A stretch of 8,114 nt of DNA from a candidate division SR1 bacterium CG_4_9_14_3_um_filter_40_9 (GCA_002791215.1 PFWQ01000067.1:16279-24392); one strand, 5' to 3'. Positions 1 to 7,592 are shown, counted from the stretch's first letter. Program-made: numbers and translations. The notes: generated from the sequence alone by a model not told the origin.

Positions 1-22
1 CCATTTGTATGATGATTATAGT

Positions 23-961
23 TTAAAACATAACATTCTGATCATATGTTTCCTGGAATTTTTTCAGCACGTCCTCTCTAGTGAAATGATGATGCAATGT
101 CCCTTGAGAAGCGACAACGAATGAAGCAACTACATTACCCATCTTCGCGGAGTCTTCCCGATCCAATCCTTTCGCTAAACCAGCCAACAATCATGATCTA
201 AAACTATCTCCAGCTCAGGTAGGATCAATGACGTCTTCTACTTTCACTCATGAAATGATGACTTCTCATTGCTTACCAAGCAAGCTCGCACCATTTTTAC
301 CCAAGGTAATGACGATTTTCTCCAACATGTTTATGATATGATGTTGTTGCAATCATGTTTTCTCCAAAATCCATCAGAATTCATATTCATTACAGATGAG
401 ATAAGTAGAATTTTCTAATGCTTGCATCAAATCCTCTTTGCTGAACAAGGTCATAGCCTGCCCAGGGTCAAAGAAACATTTGATATCATTCGAATGACAT
501 TCTTTGAGGTGCATAAGCATAGCATCCTTGGCATTAGGCGCGATGATTGCATATTGGATATCTCACTTAGGTACATGTTGATTCACAGCCTTCATCATAG
601 CCCCTGGATAGAAATTAGTTATCTGATTATGATAACTGTCGGTAGTGATATATGCACATGGAGTGAATAAATCTGGATCTTTGAGGACGTTAGCATAATT
701 GACATATTTGGAAAGATTTTCATCTTGAATGAAATCTTTTCCTACCGCTGCAAGCATTATCGTATCATTTTTGAGTCAAAGCAGACCTAGGTTGTACGCG
801 ATATTGTGCGCCGTTCATCAACCGCTTTTCTGAAGCTCAGAAATAGTGAATCCGACATTCAGATTCTCCAATTGATCCTTGAGGATATGTTCAGAGAATT
901 TCCCGTCAAATTTCATGATATAATCATAGGCGATTGACCCACTCACCAAAATTTTTCACAT
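23..961 (-). CDS. PfkB-family carbohydrate/adenosine kinase (UGA=Gly)
   Basis: A 312-residue sugar or nucleoside kinase of the ribokinase (PfkB) superfamily, which transfers the ATP gamma-phosphate to a sugar hydroxyl in the cytoplasm. It is intact only when UGA is read as Gly. The N-terminal strand SGSIAYDYI (7-15) starts the substrate lid region. The family di-glycine is at residues 47-49 (GGG, two of them UGA). The C-terminal signature DPTGAGDS (246-253) carries the anion hole and the catalytic base Asp252; its first Gly (249) is UGA. A segment near 104-122 (AYITTD, NQ, FYPGAM) resembles the adenosine-kinase-like branch, so adenosine is a plausible substrate, but sugar specificity cannot be fixed from sequence. 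The length is normal for the family. Its ATG lies 3 nt after the tspO stop, which suggests cotranscription and translational coupling; no Shine-Dalgarno is visible. Confidence 0.9.
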
Positions 962-964
962 AGA

Positions 965-1435
965 TTAATTTAATAAGTAAATTTTGATAGCAAAGATAGT
1001 AGCGATCACAAGCCACGATGCATAAGGAATAAGCAGATATGCTGATCGTCTAGATCTAGGCCGCACAGCGATAATCATCATGACAGTCACTATGAATAAT
1101 ACAATCATTTCTATGATAGACCACAAAAAAAGATGTTTTGTAAAAAAGAGCCGACTTCGCAGAACATTGAGTATCGCATTATCTACAAACAGGCTTATCG
1201 CTATACCGAATTTTTTATCATGTTCGGATGTACACCAAAACAAGACTGTGGAAATTGCACCAAGAGCAAAAATAACAAACCGGATAATTCATATAGACCA
1301 TCCTAGGGGGGTGAAATTAGGCAATTGCAAGGTAGTGTACCGTTCCATTCATCACATAGTGAGGTACTGTCCCCATAGGGCCACGACAAGAATAATCAAA
1401 GGGATGATCACATACGAAAATCTGAATTTTTTCAT
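965..1435 (-). CDS. tspO: TspO/MBR family membrane protein (tryptophan-rich sensory protein)
   Basis: A 156-residue integral membrane protein of the TspO/MBR (translocator protein) family, which binds porphyrins and related hydrophobic ligands in five-helix bundles. Visible family signatures are LPNFTPLGW at 38-46 (usually PxFxPPGW), the ILN..R...FF stretch at 88-98, and the last helix with PYASW at 137-141, ending in LLN. Hydrophobic segments lie at about 7-22, 47-67, 78-98, 103-124 and 131-154, matching five helices. Five Trp codons are all UGG, while Gly28, Gly29 and Gly49 are UGA. Two features are divergent: the usual Trp of the LNxxWSxxFF motif is Arg93, and the second Pro of PPG is Leu44, so ligand binding may differ from characterised members. 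It lies between trpS and the PfkB kinase on the same strand. The physiological ligand is unknown. Confidence 0.85.
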
Positions 1436-1457
1436 AAAATAAATTAAAGAATAAATA

Positions 1458-1484
1458 TTTTTCGTCCTTTTCGTCGTTTTCGTC
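1458..1484. repeat. Three tandem 9-bp repeats between trpS and tspO
   Basis: The 52-nt gap between trpS and tspO holds three head-to-tail 9-mers, TTTTTCGTC, CTTTTCGTC and GTTTTCGTC on the plus strand (GACGAAAA plus one variable base on the coding strand). They sit a few bases downstream of the trpS stop and about 23 nt upstream of the tspO start. The role is unknown; slippage or a purine-rich translation-enhancing leader are both possible. Confidence 0.85.
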
Positions 1485-1487
1485 TTT

Positions 1488-2477
1488 TTACACCTTTAAG
1501 GTGAATCCGACTTTTTTATACACCTCCTGGATTTTCTTGGCAGCGATTTCATTCACGATCTTCGCATTTTTTTCTAGCAAGGCGATAATCTCTTTATCAG
1601 CAATTTTTGCATATTTCCCCTGGATCGGAATAAGCAAAGCCATGATTTTTTCATACAGATAGTCTTTCGCATCCTTATAAGAAAGTCAGCCAGCTTGATA
1701 TCTTTTTCTTAGCGCATCATCTTCCACTGGAGTAAGAAATAATTTACACAGATGATAGACATTGCATTGATCAGGATCTTTTTTCTCTTCCACTGTCTGT
1801 GCGTTCGTAGGGATTTGCTTCACTCTTTTGAGGATAGTCTTTCCATCATCAAGAAGTCAGATATAATTATTGTAGGACTTGCTCATTTTACGACCATCGA
1901 CTCAGATGATGGTTCCCACATCAGATTTTATATGTACATCAGGAACCTTGAAAGTTTCGCCGAACATGGAATTGAATCTGAGCGCGATATCTCTGGCGTA
2001 TTCCACATGTTGTTTCTGATCTTTTCAGACAGGAACGACATCTGCATCATAAAGCAGAATATCAGCCGCCATCAAAATTGGATAACAAAAGGTCCCGACA
2101 CCCATTTCTTTAGCTTTTCACTTATCAAGCGCTTCTTTGTACGAATGCATCCTTTCCATAAATCCCATATGAGTTATACAGGTTAGTACCCGATTAAGCT
2201 GTGCATGCCCAGGTACGTCAGCAGGATTGTAGATGACGAATCTGGAAAGATCTACTCCACAGGCCATATAGAGTTTCAACACATTGATGCTATTTTGTCT
2301 GAGTGCTACTCCATTATGAAGCTGGGTAAATGCATGCATATTCGCGAGAAATAGAAAAATTTCAGCATCCTGCGACTCTTTAGCGAGCTCTATCATAGGT
2401 TTGATCGCTCCAAAATAATTTCAGAGATGCAATTGGTTGTCTGTAGGCTTAAGCCCCGTTAATATTCTTTTTTCCAT
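1488..2477 (-). CDS. trpS: Tryptophanyl-tRNA synthetase (UGA=Gly)
   Basis: Cytoplasmic class I aminoacyl-tRNA synthetase that attaches tryptophan to tRNA-Trp. The 329-residue product has the normal bacterial TrpRS length. The start [12 protein letters not shown] is typical, with the HIGH-type motif HLGN at 17-20 and the KMSKS loop exactly conserved at 197-201. Between them lie the active-site segment [16 protein letters not shown] and the GxDQ motif GKDQ (151-154), then QH and RDIA. UGA encodes the invariant glycines at 19 and 151, among others; without this recoding the gene would be cut into fragments. The C-terminal half is helical and carries the anticodon-binding region. In a code-25 organism this enzyme must charge only the UGG-reading tRNA. 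It is the first gene of the likely trpS-tspO-kinase operon and has a -10-like box just upstream of the ATG. Confidence 0.97.
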
Positions 2478-2486
2478 TAGACAAAA

Positions 2487-2492
2487 ATTATG
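2487..2492 (-). promoter_or_regulatory. Candidate -10 box for trpS
   Basis: The minus strand reads CATAAT (one mismatch to TATAAT), ending 9 nt before the trpS ATG. A transcript started from it would have almost no 5' leader. No good -35 hexamer is seen 16-18 nt upstream. Confidence 0.35.
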
Positions 2493-2506
2493 TAAATAAG
2501 GCGCCG

Positions 2507-2552
2507 AAACTTCTTTCTATCCTTTGTATATATCAAAGGGCAAAAGAAGTTT
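2507..2552. other. Long imperfect inverted repeat / hairpin
   Basis: AAACTTCTTT (2507-2516) pairs fully with AAAGAAGTTT (2543-2552). An inner CCTTTG (2521-2526) pairs with CAAAGG (2534-2539) around the loop TATATAT. That gives 16 base pairs with one small internal loop. Neither side is followed directly by a T run, so it is not a simple intrinsic terminator. It lies just upstream of the putative trpS -10 box, where it could be a regulatory hairpin or a cruciform. Confidence 0.7.
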
Positions 2553-2654
2553 AACTCGACCGCCACGCAGAGTTATCGTGTGGATGCGAGAGTTATGCTT
2601 TAGTATAACGCCGCTTTTCGTTCGACCACCAGCTATATGCTGGATGTGAGAACG
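2553..2654. ncRNA. Candidate structured RNA: tandem hairpins with a shared internal loop
   Basis: Two copies of the same hairpin design lie in tandem. Copy 1 (2553-2594): outer stem AACTC/GAGTT, internal loop GACCG opposite ATGCGA, inner stem beginning CCA and closing TGG. Copy 2 (2619-2654): outer stem CGTTC/GAACG, internal loop GACCA opposite ATGTGA, inner stem CCAGC/GCTGG with loop TATAT. The stems differ but stay paired, while the internal loop is nearly identical, which is the pattern expected of a conserved RNA motif. A small stem GTTAT/ATAAC (2592-2609) lies between them. The transcribed strand is unknown: it could be a long trpS leader (minus), a leader of the plus-strand gene, or a free RNA. 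I do not recognise it as a known riboswitch; no T-box consensus was found. Confidence 0.45.
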
Positions 2655-2673
2655 ATGCAGCTTGCTGTATATC

Positions 2674-2698
2674 TATAGGAATGAGTCAAATTCCTATA
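2674..2698. repeat. Perfect 9-bp inverted repeat
   Basis: TATAGGAAT (2674-2682) and ATTCCTATA (2690-2698) form a perfect inverted repeat around the 7-nt spacer GAGTCAA. It lies between the two divergent transcription units, so it could be an operator for a dimeric repressor or a further hairpin of the adjacent structured region. Confidence 0.75.
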
Positions 2699-2791
2699 TG
2701 GCAATAAATAACGCACGTTGTTTTTACGGTTTTGGCATTTTAATTCAACTCATATTGTACTCATCAAAATCCGATTCCTGATGCTTTAACA

Positions 2792-2819
2792 TTGAAATTC
2801 CCATCTCCTTGGATACACT
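2792..2819 (+). promoter_or_regulatory. Candidate promoter for the small membrane protein gene
   Basis: TTGAAA (2792-2797), 16 nt, then TACACT (2814-2819). The ATG at 2826 starts only 6 nt after the -10 box, so a transcript from here would be essentially leaderless. The -10 match is modest. Confidence 0.4.
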
Positions 2820-2825
2820 GCCAGC

Positions 2826-3215
2826 ATGAAAATCGATTATAAGAAATCTTTCATCAGCATACTCTTCTTTTCCCACCTCATCATCGTCATCTTGTGGTTC
2901 GGATTATTTTTTGTTCCGACGGATTTCTGGCCATGAAGAATCAGTTTTCATTTCCGATATATCCTGACATTATTGGTATTACAATTACTATGGTCGCTAG
3001 TAATCTATAAGAAATTCAATTTAATCTGTGCTCTCACGACACGGATGCAATGCATGAAAGGATACGGGATATATGATAAAAAAAATTACGGTCACTCATT
3101 TATCGCCGAACTTCTACAGAGATTAAGGATAAGACTGAATTTTCAGATAATCAACATCCTTCTCTTGCTGACATTCATACTAGCAGCGTTGAAATACTTT
3201 TCCGTCATCAGATAA
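2826..3215 (+). CDS. Small three-helix membrane protein, DUF2784-like
   Basis: A 129-residue hydrophobic protein of unknown function. Hydrophobic stretches at about 9-32, 43-63 and 101-125 suggest three membrane helices, with a Lys-rich N-terminus. Between helices 2 and 3 is a polar stretch with CALTTRMQ, GYG and YGHSFIAELL; this loosely resembles the CPLTxLE...Y...FI pattern of DUF2784 membrane proteins, but the match is weak and from memory. One in-frame UGA (Gly38, in WPG) has to be read through to reach the full length. The start was chosen because the preceding sequence is a promoter-like region and the ATG is followed at once by MKIDYKK and a hydrophobic helix. It stands alone, divergent from trpS, followed by a weak terminator-like hairpin. 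Confidence 0.75.
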
Positions 3216-3220
3216 CAATC

Positions 3221-3235
3221 ACGCAAGCGTTTTTT
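3221..3235 (+). terminator. Weak intrinsic terminator-like element
   Basis: ACGC-AA-GCGT is followed directly by a run of six T, starting 5 nt after the stop codon of the preceding gene. The stem is very short, so termination efficiency is doubtful, but the position fits. Confidence 0.35.
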
Positions 3236-3269
3236 CTCATTGAAATAAAGCATGCAATAATTACACTTT

Positions 3270-3295
3270 TTGACAAAGCGATTTAACTCTATAAT
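3270..3295 (+). promoter_or_regulatory. Candidate promoter for the S-layer-type gene
   Basis: A perfect TATAAT (3290-3295) lies 9 nt before the ATG at 3305. A perfect TTGACA (3270-3275) lies upstream, but the spacer is only 14 nt, shorter than the usual 16-18; the -10 box may act alone. The leader would be at most a few nucleotides. Confidence 0.55.
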
Positions 3296-3304
3296 TTTTT
3301 TATC

Positions 3305-5038
3305 ATGAAAAAACAAAGGACAATATGACTTTTGATTGCGTTGAGCACATTATGTTTAACGATATCTGGAGTTAGTGCCGACACAGGAAGTAACGATTTT
3401 TGCGTTTCAGCAGGAATTTGTCTTACCGACACCGGAGTATATATATCCTGAACGGTTAGCACATGAGCAACAAATACCTGACTCGTTACTGGTAACTCGT
3501 GACTCGTCACTGTGTACACCTGAACGGAATTCCAACAAGCTTTGAAACGGATGTTCGCTAATTGATTGACCAGCTACGGAACAGAGACAGGCTACAGACC
3601 GGCAGATTTTCTTACTAGACAAGAAGCGGCAAAAATAGTCTGACAAGCATATACCGTCTTATGATATGTTCAAGAGATCAAAAATACGAACTGTGCATTC
3701 AGCGATGCATCGCTTGTTGATTCGACGCTCAAGAGTCATGTAAGTAATGTCTGCAAACGATGACTATTCAAAGGGACACAAGGCTACAGCCCAGCAACGC
3801 TGGGGAAATTCATGCCGACCAAATCACTCACCAGACCAGAAATCATGGCAGTGCTCGTAAGAATGTTTGAATGATCGACATCTTTTGAAAGCATATCTCC
3901 ACGACGAAGCGAATACTATCTCAAAGGGAAAGCGATAAGGCTCACAACAGTGAGTAGCCAAACTGCCTTTGACTCACCGATCACCAGACAAGAAATGGCG
4001 ATCTATATCTACAGACTCAGAAACATCGTCATCGACCAGGCAGCTAAAGCGAACGCGCTCAATGTGATCAACCAGCTCAACCAGACAGGGTCAGATTCTT
4101 CTCAACTTGCAACAGATTTCTCGGCACTGGCTGGATCTATCAGCGTAGACAAAGATCCTGAATTGCTCGAAGCGATCAGATGGATGAATGACAATGGGTT
4201 GACCAATTATACAACCATTCAGGATTACTTGCCATTTGCAATCCTCACTAGAGAACAGGCGGCGAAAATACTTTATTCTTTCTCAGAAGTATTTGATTTC
4301 GTTGCTATGTGAACCAACACAGATTGTACATTTACGGATATAAGCACGGCAGATGAATCATTAGTGAATTCGATAGAGAATGCTTGCCGCGCGAACATCA
4401 TGAAAGGGACGAACGGAAAATTTATGCCCAAGACCACCATCAAAAAATCGGAATTCGTGACAGCGATGATAAGAATGTTCGAGGGCAAGAAACTCGATGA
4501 AACATGAACGCCGCGACGAAAGAATTACTTCCAGAAAGCGCAGGATATGGGCATCGTATCTCCTGCCGACGCAATCACCTTCGAACAGCCGATCACCAGA
4601 TACGAAGTAGCATTATTCTTGTATAGATTCAAAGTGAAATATCAGATGCTCAATGCGCTGAATAGCAATAAATTGAATAATGAAATCATCAACACCGTTC
4701 CAGGTTCAATCACCACAGGAAGTAATAACCTACTGGAATCAGACGTATATATCGACATGAATTCCATAGAAAACGGTAATTTTGATGTAGGATATATCGA
4801 AATTTTCGGAACCAGATATAAAATAGTGAAATCTTCCACCGAAAAATATTTCTCAGATAATTTCGTACGATATGGCGATGTATTCGATATAGATAATGAT
4901 GACAAGATAGGAACGATGTCACTGATCGTCAGCAATGGATATACTATCGAATGAACGATCAGATTGCCAGACCATGACTACCTTATCTCGCAGCTCACTG
5001 AAACGAATGCATACTACCAGATTAAACAAATCAAGTAA
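3305..5038 (+). CDS. Secreted S-layer-type protein with two tandem SLH-like units
   Basis: A 577-residue exported surface protein. A Sec signal peptide is clear: MKKQR, a hydrophobic core, and a likely cleavage after SGVSA (about residue 25). A short Thr/Gly/Val linker (about 42-72) holds many UGA-coded Gly. Two SLH-like units of about 211 residues follow (about 73-265 and 284-475). Each has a [TL]RxEAAKI-type helix, a Cys pair 20 residues apart (Cys130/Cys150 and Cys341/Cys361), KGT..(x)GKFMP, a VRMFEG or IRMFEG segment, SPRR/TPRR, and a closing ITRQEMAIYIYR or ITRYEVALFLYR helix. The last ~100 residues are beta-rich with FDIDNDDK and may be a separate domain. SLH domains normally bind cell-wall polymers; such proteins are common in code-25 lineages. 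Start and frame are supported by the signal peptide and the intact reading with UGA=Gly. ruvB follows after 46 nt. Confidence 0.85.
3479..3520 (+). repeat. 21-nt in-gene repeat coding for a glycine-led heptapeptide
   Basis: TGACTCGT recurs at 3479 and 3500, giving the peptides GLVTGNS and GLVTVYT in the linker after the signal peptide. The Gly that begins each copy is UGA. The DNA is also partly self-complementary (ACTCGTTACTGGTAACTCGT), so it can fold. Length variation between strains by slippage is plausible. Confidence 0.7.
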
Positions 5039-5080
5039 TTAATCATCTGAAATCATCAGAATTTAATCATCTGAAATCAT
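5039..5080. repeat. 18-bp direct repeat just before ruvB
   Basis: TTAATCATCTGAAATCAT occurs twice (5039-5056 and 5063-5080) with a 24-bp period. The two copies fill nearly the whole gap between the S-layer gene stop and the ruvB ATG, and the second ends 4 nt before that ATG. No Shine-Dalgarno is present. It could be a protein-binding site, an expanded slippage tract, or part of the ruvB leader; TTTAAT at 5062-5067 is a weak -10 candidate. Confidence 0.85.
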
Positions 5081-5084
5081 TGCC

Positions 5085-6065
5085 ATGGAAGTAAAAAAGA
5101 TAAATACGGACAAGCTCCTCAATATCAATTCGCACGCAAGACCAGACAATTTTGAAGATTTTATCGGTCAAGAACATATCAAAGGCGTAGTGAAAACAGC
5201 AATCGATAGCGGTAAAAAAAGGAAGTCGTATATGGGACATATGCTTTTTTCCGGTCCCAGCGGATTTGGAAAAACAACGATAGCGCACATCATTTCCAAA
5301 CAATCTAACGTCGGCATCAAAGCAGTGACCGGCTACGCCATCAATAAACCATCAGACATCATCAGTATTTTAAATATCCTTGAGCAAGGCGATATCCTTT
5401 TCATCGATGAAATTCACAGACTCAAACCGAATATCGAAGAAGTGCTCTACATCGCGATGGAAGATTTTGTCATCGATATGGTCATGCCGGAATGATGAAA
5501 TGTAAGAGTTCCCATCAATCCTTTCACGCTCATCGGAGCGACAACGAAATCTGAATTGCTCAGCCAACCGATCAAAAATAGATTCGTCTATCACTTCCAT
5601 TTCATGGAATACACACCGGATGAAAAAATCGTACTCATCAAAAAATACCTCACACAATACGGCATTAATGTCACACCGGAAATCCTAGAACAGGTCAGCC
5701 AAAAAGTCGATGCGGTACCAAGAGAGATTCATAATATGTGTATCAAAATCAGAGACTTCGTCATCACACATGGCAATCCCGTCATTGCGAACGCAGTGAA
5801 GCAATCTGAATCACCAAAACAAAATACTCTGACACAACAACTTCGGAATGACTTCCTCACCCACAGCAAAATCGAAGAAGGTGGCATGACTCCCCTTCAC
5901 GCAAGATACCTAGAAATCCTTGAACAAGCTGACAGACCGATGGGCGCCAAAGCCATCGCCGTCCAACTCGGAATCAACGAAAAAGCAGTTGAAGAAGATG
6001 TTGAGCCACTATTGTTGAAACTTTGAAAGATTGAAAAAACTTGAGCAGGCAGAATTTTAGTTTAA
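5085..6065 (+). CDS. ruvB: Holliday junction branch-migration helicase RuvB (UGA=Gly)
   Basis: A 326-residue AAA+ ATPase that drives Holliday-junction branch migration together with RuvA in recombinational repair. The N-terminus has ARPDNFEDFIGQ. Walker A is GPSGFGKT (57-64). Walker B is LFIDEIH (105-111, Asp108/Glu109), followed by the family segment EEVLYIAMEDF. UGA codons at 5493-5498 encode the Gly-Gly pair 137-138, where standard translation would stop early. Sensor 1 is TLIGATTK (148-155) and the arginine finger is Arg166 in IKNRF. The C-terminal winged helix ends MGAKAIAVQLG...VEPLLLKLGKIEKTGAGRILV-like; it includes two more UGA glycines. The length is close to the usual 330-340. No ruvA or ruvC is in the window. 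The gene follows the S-layer gene by 46 nt and precedes the SemiSWEET-like gene by 15 nt. Confidence 0.96.
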
Positions 6066-6080
6066 CACGTAAATAATTTC

Positions 6081-6356
6081 ATGGATACATTTCTCATAAT
6101 TCTTACTTTCCTTTACAGTGTTGGCTGAATAATCACTTTTTTGTGATTCGTTCCAACCATGAAAGATCTGCGACACAAAAAACCAAGCGCTAATACACGA
6201 ACATATATTATCCGGACAACAACAACATTTTTCACTTCATTATATGGGATATTCATACTCAAAAATTTAGTATTCATCATAGTGATAAATTTGCAATTGT
6301 TAGCCTGTGTTATGGTCTTGGCCTTAAGAATGAGATTAAATTATATGAAAAAATAA
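6081..6356 (+). CDS. SemiSWEET/PQ-loop-like small membrane protein
   Basis: A 91-residue, three-helix membrane protein. The layout (helix, short Lys-rich loop KDLRHKKPSANT, helix with LYGIFI, helix with a basic tail) matches bacterial SemiSWEETs, which dimerise to move small sugars, and other PQ-loop proteins. FVPTMKDLRHKK corresponds to the usual xxPQxxKxxKxK turn, with Pro kept and Gln replaced by Thr. Two UGA codons are read as Gly, in VGG and LGF within helix 1. With the ATG at 6081 a full first helix (about 3-25) is present; a start at 6159 would remove it, so the upstream ATG is preferred. It lies 15 nt after ruvB, probably in the same transcript. The substrate is unknown and the family call rests on pattern resemblance. 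Confidence 0.7.
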
Positions 6357-6390
6357 AATATTTTCTATAAAAAAATTAAAAAAAATCGCA

Positions 6391-6640
6391 CGCAAATGCA
6401 GTCAACGGTTTTGGTTCTTGCGAATTGTCTGAGCTGGATTATACATACTCCCCAAACAAGTCCGAAATGTAATGAGGAATGTTTGTGGTAGCAACTATCC
6501 AAGCTTCAATCAAAAACTAAATTGGGTTTTTGAAGGAGCTTGTAAAAAGAACTAGACCTTTTGCTGATTGGCGCCTGTCCCGCAATAGTGCGGGAGGGCA
6601 ATGGCAAAAGTCAGTCTGCGAAGCGCGCCGCAGGAATATA
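6391..6640 (+). ncRNA. Candidate structured RNA region in a 354-nt gap
   Basis: The stretch 6357-6710 has no convincing gene. It begins with an A-rich run and then holds several hairpins. The first is AAGCTTC...AAAAAC pairing with GTTTTT...GGAGCTT (6501-6541). The second is CTTTTGC/GCAAAAG (6558-6564 with 6604-6610), enclosing CCCGCA-ATAG-TGCGGG (6579-6594). The third is CTGCG/CGCAG (6616-6633). These GC-rich stems stand out against AT-rich surroundings, as structured RNAs do in such genomes. It does not match the tmRNA, RNase P, SRP or T-box signatures I know. A weak alternative is a short coding fragment in frame with 6400. The strand is inferred from flanking genes. Confidence 0.35.
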
Positions 6641-6664
6641 GAAAAATAGTTTGATCTCAAGAAC

Positions 6665-6692
6665 TTGACATAATCTCTCGATTGTATATATA
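6665..6692 (+). promoter_or_regulatory. Candidate promoter for the 6711 gene
   Basis: A perfect TTGACA (6665-6670), a 16-nt spacer, then TATATA (6687-6692); TATAGT two bases further (6689-6694) is an alternative -10. Transcription would start about 10 nt before the ATG at 6711. Confidence 0.6.
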
Positions 6693-6710
6693 GTGTATGT
6701 GTAAAAGTGA

Positions 6711-7592
6711 ATGAAAGATATCATCAGACGATGACTTCTCTGAACAGCGTTCAAAATACGAGCAGCTTACACTTTTTCTGATAAAATATGATATTGGGAA
6801 AATGATATATGCAAAACATTAAACGATAGTTTATGAAAGAAAGAGATTCTTTGTGACCAAGAGACCAACGACATCATCAATCTGATGAGCGGGAAAATCA
6901 CTCAAGAAGATTTTGATGCGCTATTGGCAAGACATGGATATAAAAATACAAATATCAATATAGAAAAATTAATTAAGCCTGATGAAGCGTTATTCAAAAC
7001 GATCTTGGAGATACAGACAAAATATACCAATCCGACGATTTCTTTTTCCGGATCTTTTTATAATATAGAGACAGGCAAGGACGAGCCGGAAAGGCCAAGA
7101 CATAATATGTTCACCAATGCTATGCAATTGCATCAGCTGGACGCTAAAATCCTGCAGTTTAAGACCATGACTCAGGAAGATAAATTTTGGACGGAACACA
7201 TGTTTTGATTAAAATCTTTTTTGAAGTCCTATGCGCAAGAAACCCGGCAAAGATATCTTTTGAATAACTGGAAAATGAAAACAACACACATGAAGCAGAT
7301 CAAAGAGAAATGAGCAATAGCAGTGTGATTCAATCTGCTTGGCGACTATATCTGATCATGATTCAACTCAAAGAAAATGTATAAGACACTCTGAGGCATA
7401 GATTATGTGGCTCATATGGTATATGAACCGGAAGTTATTCAAGACATTATCACAACATACAAAAAATATGCTGACCTCGAAAATCCTGAACATGTGTTTA
7501 TGCTGGCCAAATTCTACGGGGGATTTTTACTCTCTACAAAAACTGACTTTTCGTTCCTTATACAGATAGCAAACAAGCAGCTTTCTATCTAA
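6711..7592 (+). CDS. Hypothetical helical protein, probable N-terminal part of a frameshifted gene
   Basis: A 293-residue reading frame with UGA as Gly. I do not recognise the family. The protein is polar and mostly helical with no signal peptide or membrane segment, so it is probably cytoplasmic. Visible stretches include ITQEDFDALLARHGYKN near 62-78, a Thr/Ser/Phe-rich segment (NPTISFSGSFYN), a Gln/Met-rich helix, and a Gly-rich patch (GFNLLGDYIGSGFN) whose glycines are mostly UGA. The ATG at 6711 was chosen because an in-frame TAA (6702) blocks extension and a good promoter lies just upstream. The last ~15 residues before the TAA look out of register: from about 7560 the other frame (TDSKQAAFYLN) reads more like protein and runs on into the next CDS. 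The gene may therefore be one ~444-residue protein broken by an indel. Confidence 0.65.

Noticed and set aside
422..670. Plus-strand open frame opposite the kinase gene
   Set aside because: It lies antisense to a kinase with clear motifs, and its peptide shows no family resemblance.
1080..1442. Plus-strand open frame of 120 codons opposite tspO
   Set aside because: The minus strand encodes the TspO signature throughout; the plus-strand frame is a shadow.
1752..2186. Plus-strand open frame of 144 codons
   Set aside because: It is antisense to trpS, including the KMSKS and GxDQ regions.
2478..2825. T-box leader controlling trpS
   Set aside because: No AGGGUGGNACCGCG-type antiterminator sequence is visible on the trpS strand, and there is no terminator with a T run before the ATG.
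3479..3520. CRISPR-like or short regularly spaced repeats
   Set aside because: There are only two short copies, in frame inside a coding linker, with no spacer/repeat architecture.
4642..4935. Minus-strand open frame of 97 codons
   Set aside because: It is a shadow of the C-terminal part of the S-layer gene, whose frame is continuous from signal peptide to stop.
5493..5498. Premature stops making ruvB (and most other genes) look like pseudogenes
   Set aside because: All such stops are UGA and sit on glycine columns; TAA and TAG still end the proteins at normal lengths.
6357..6710. tmRNA, RNase P RNA, SRP RNA or tRNA gene
   Set aside because: None of the conserved cores (tmRNA tag ending ALAA, RNase P GAGGAAAGUCC, SRP GGAAG loop, tRNA T-loop with acceptor stem) could be found.
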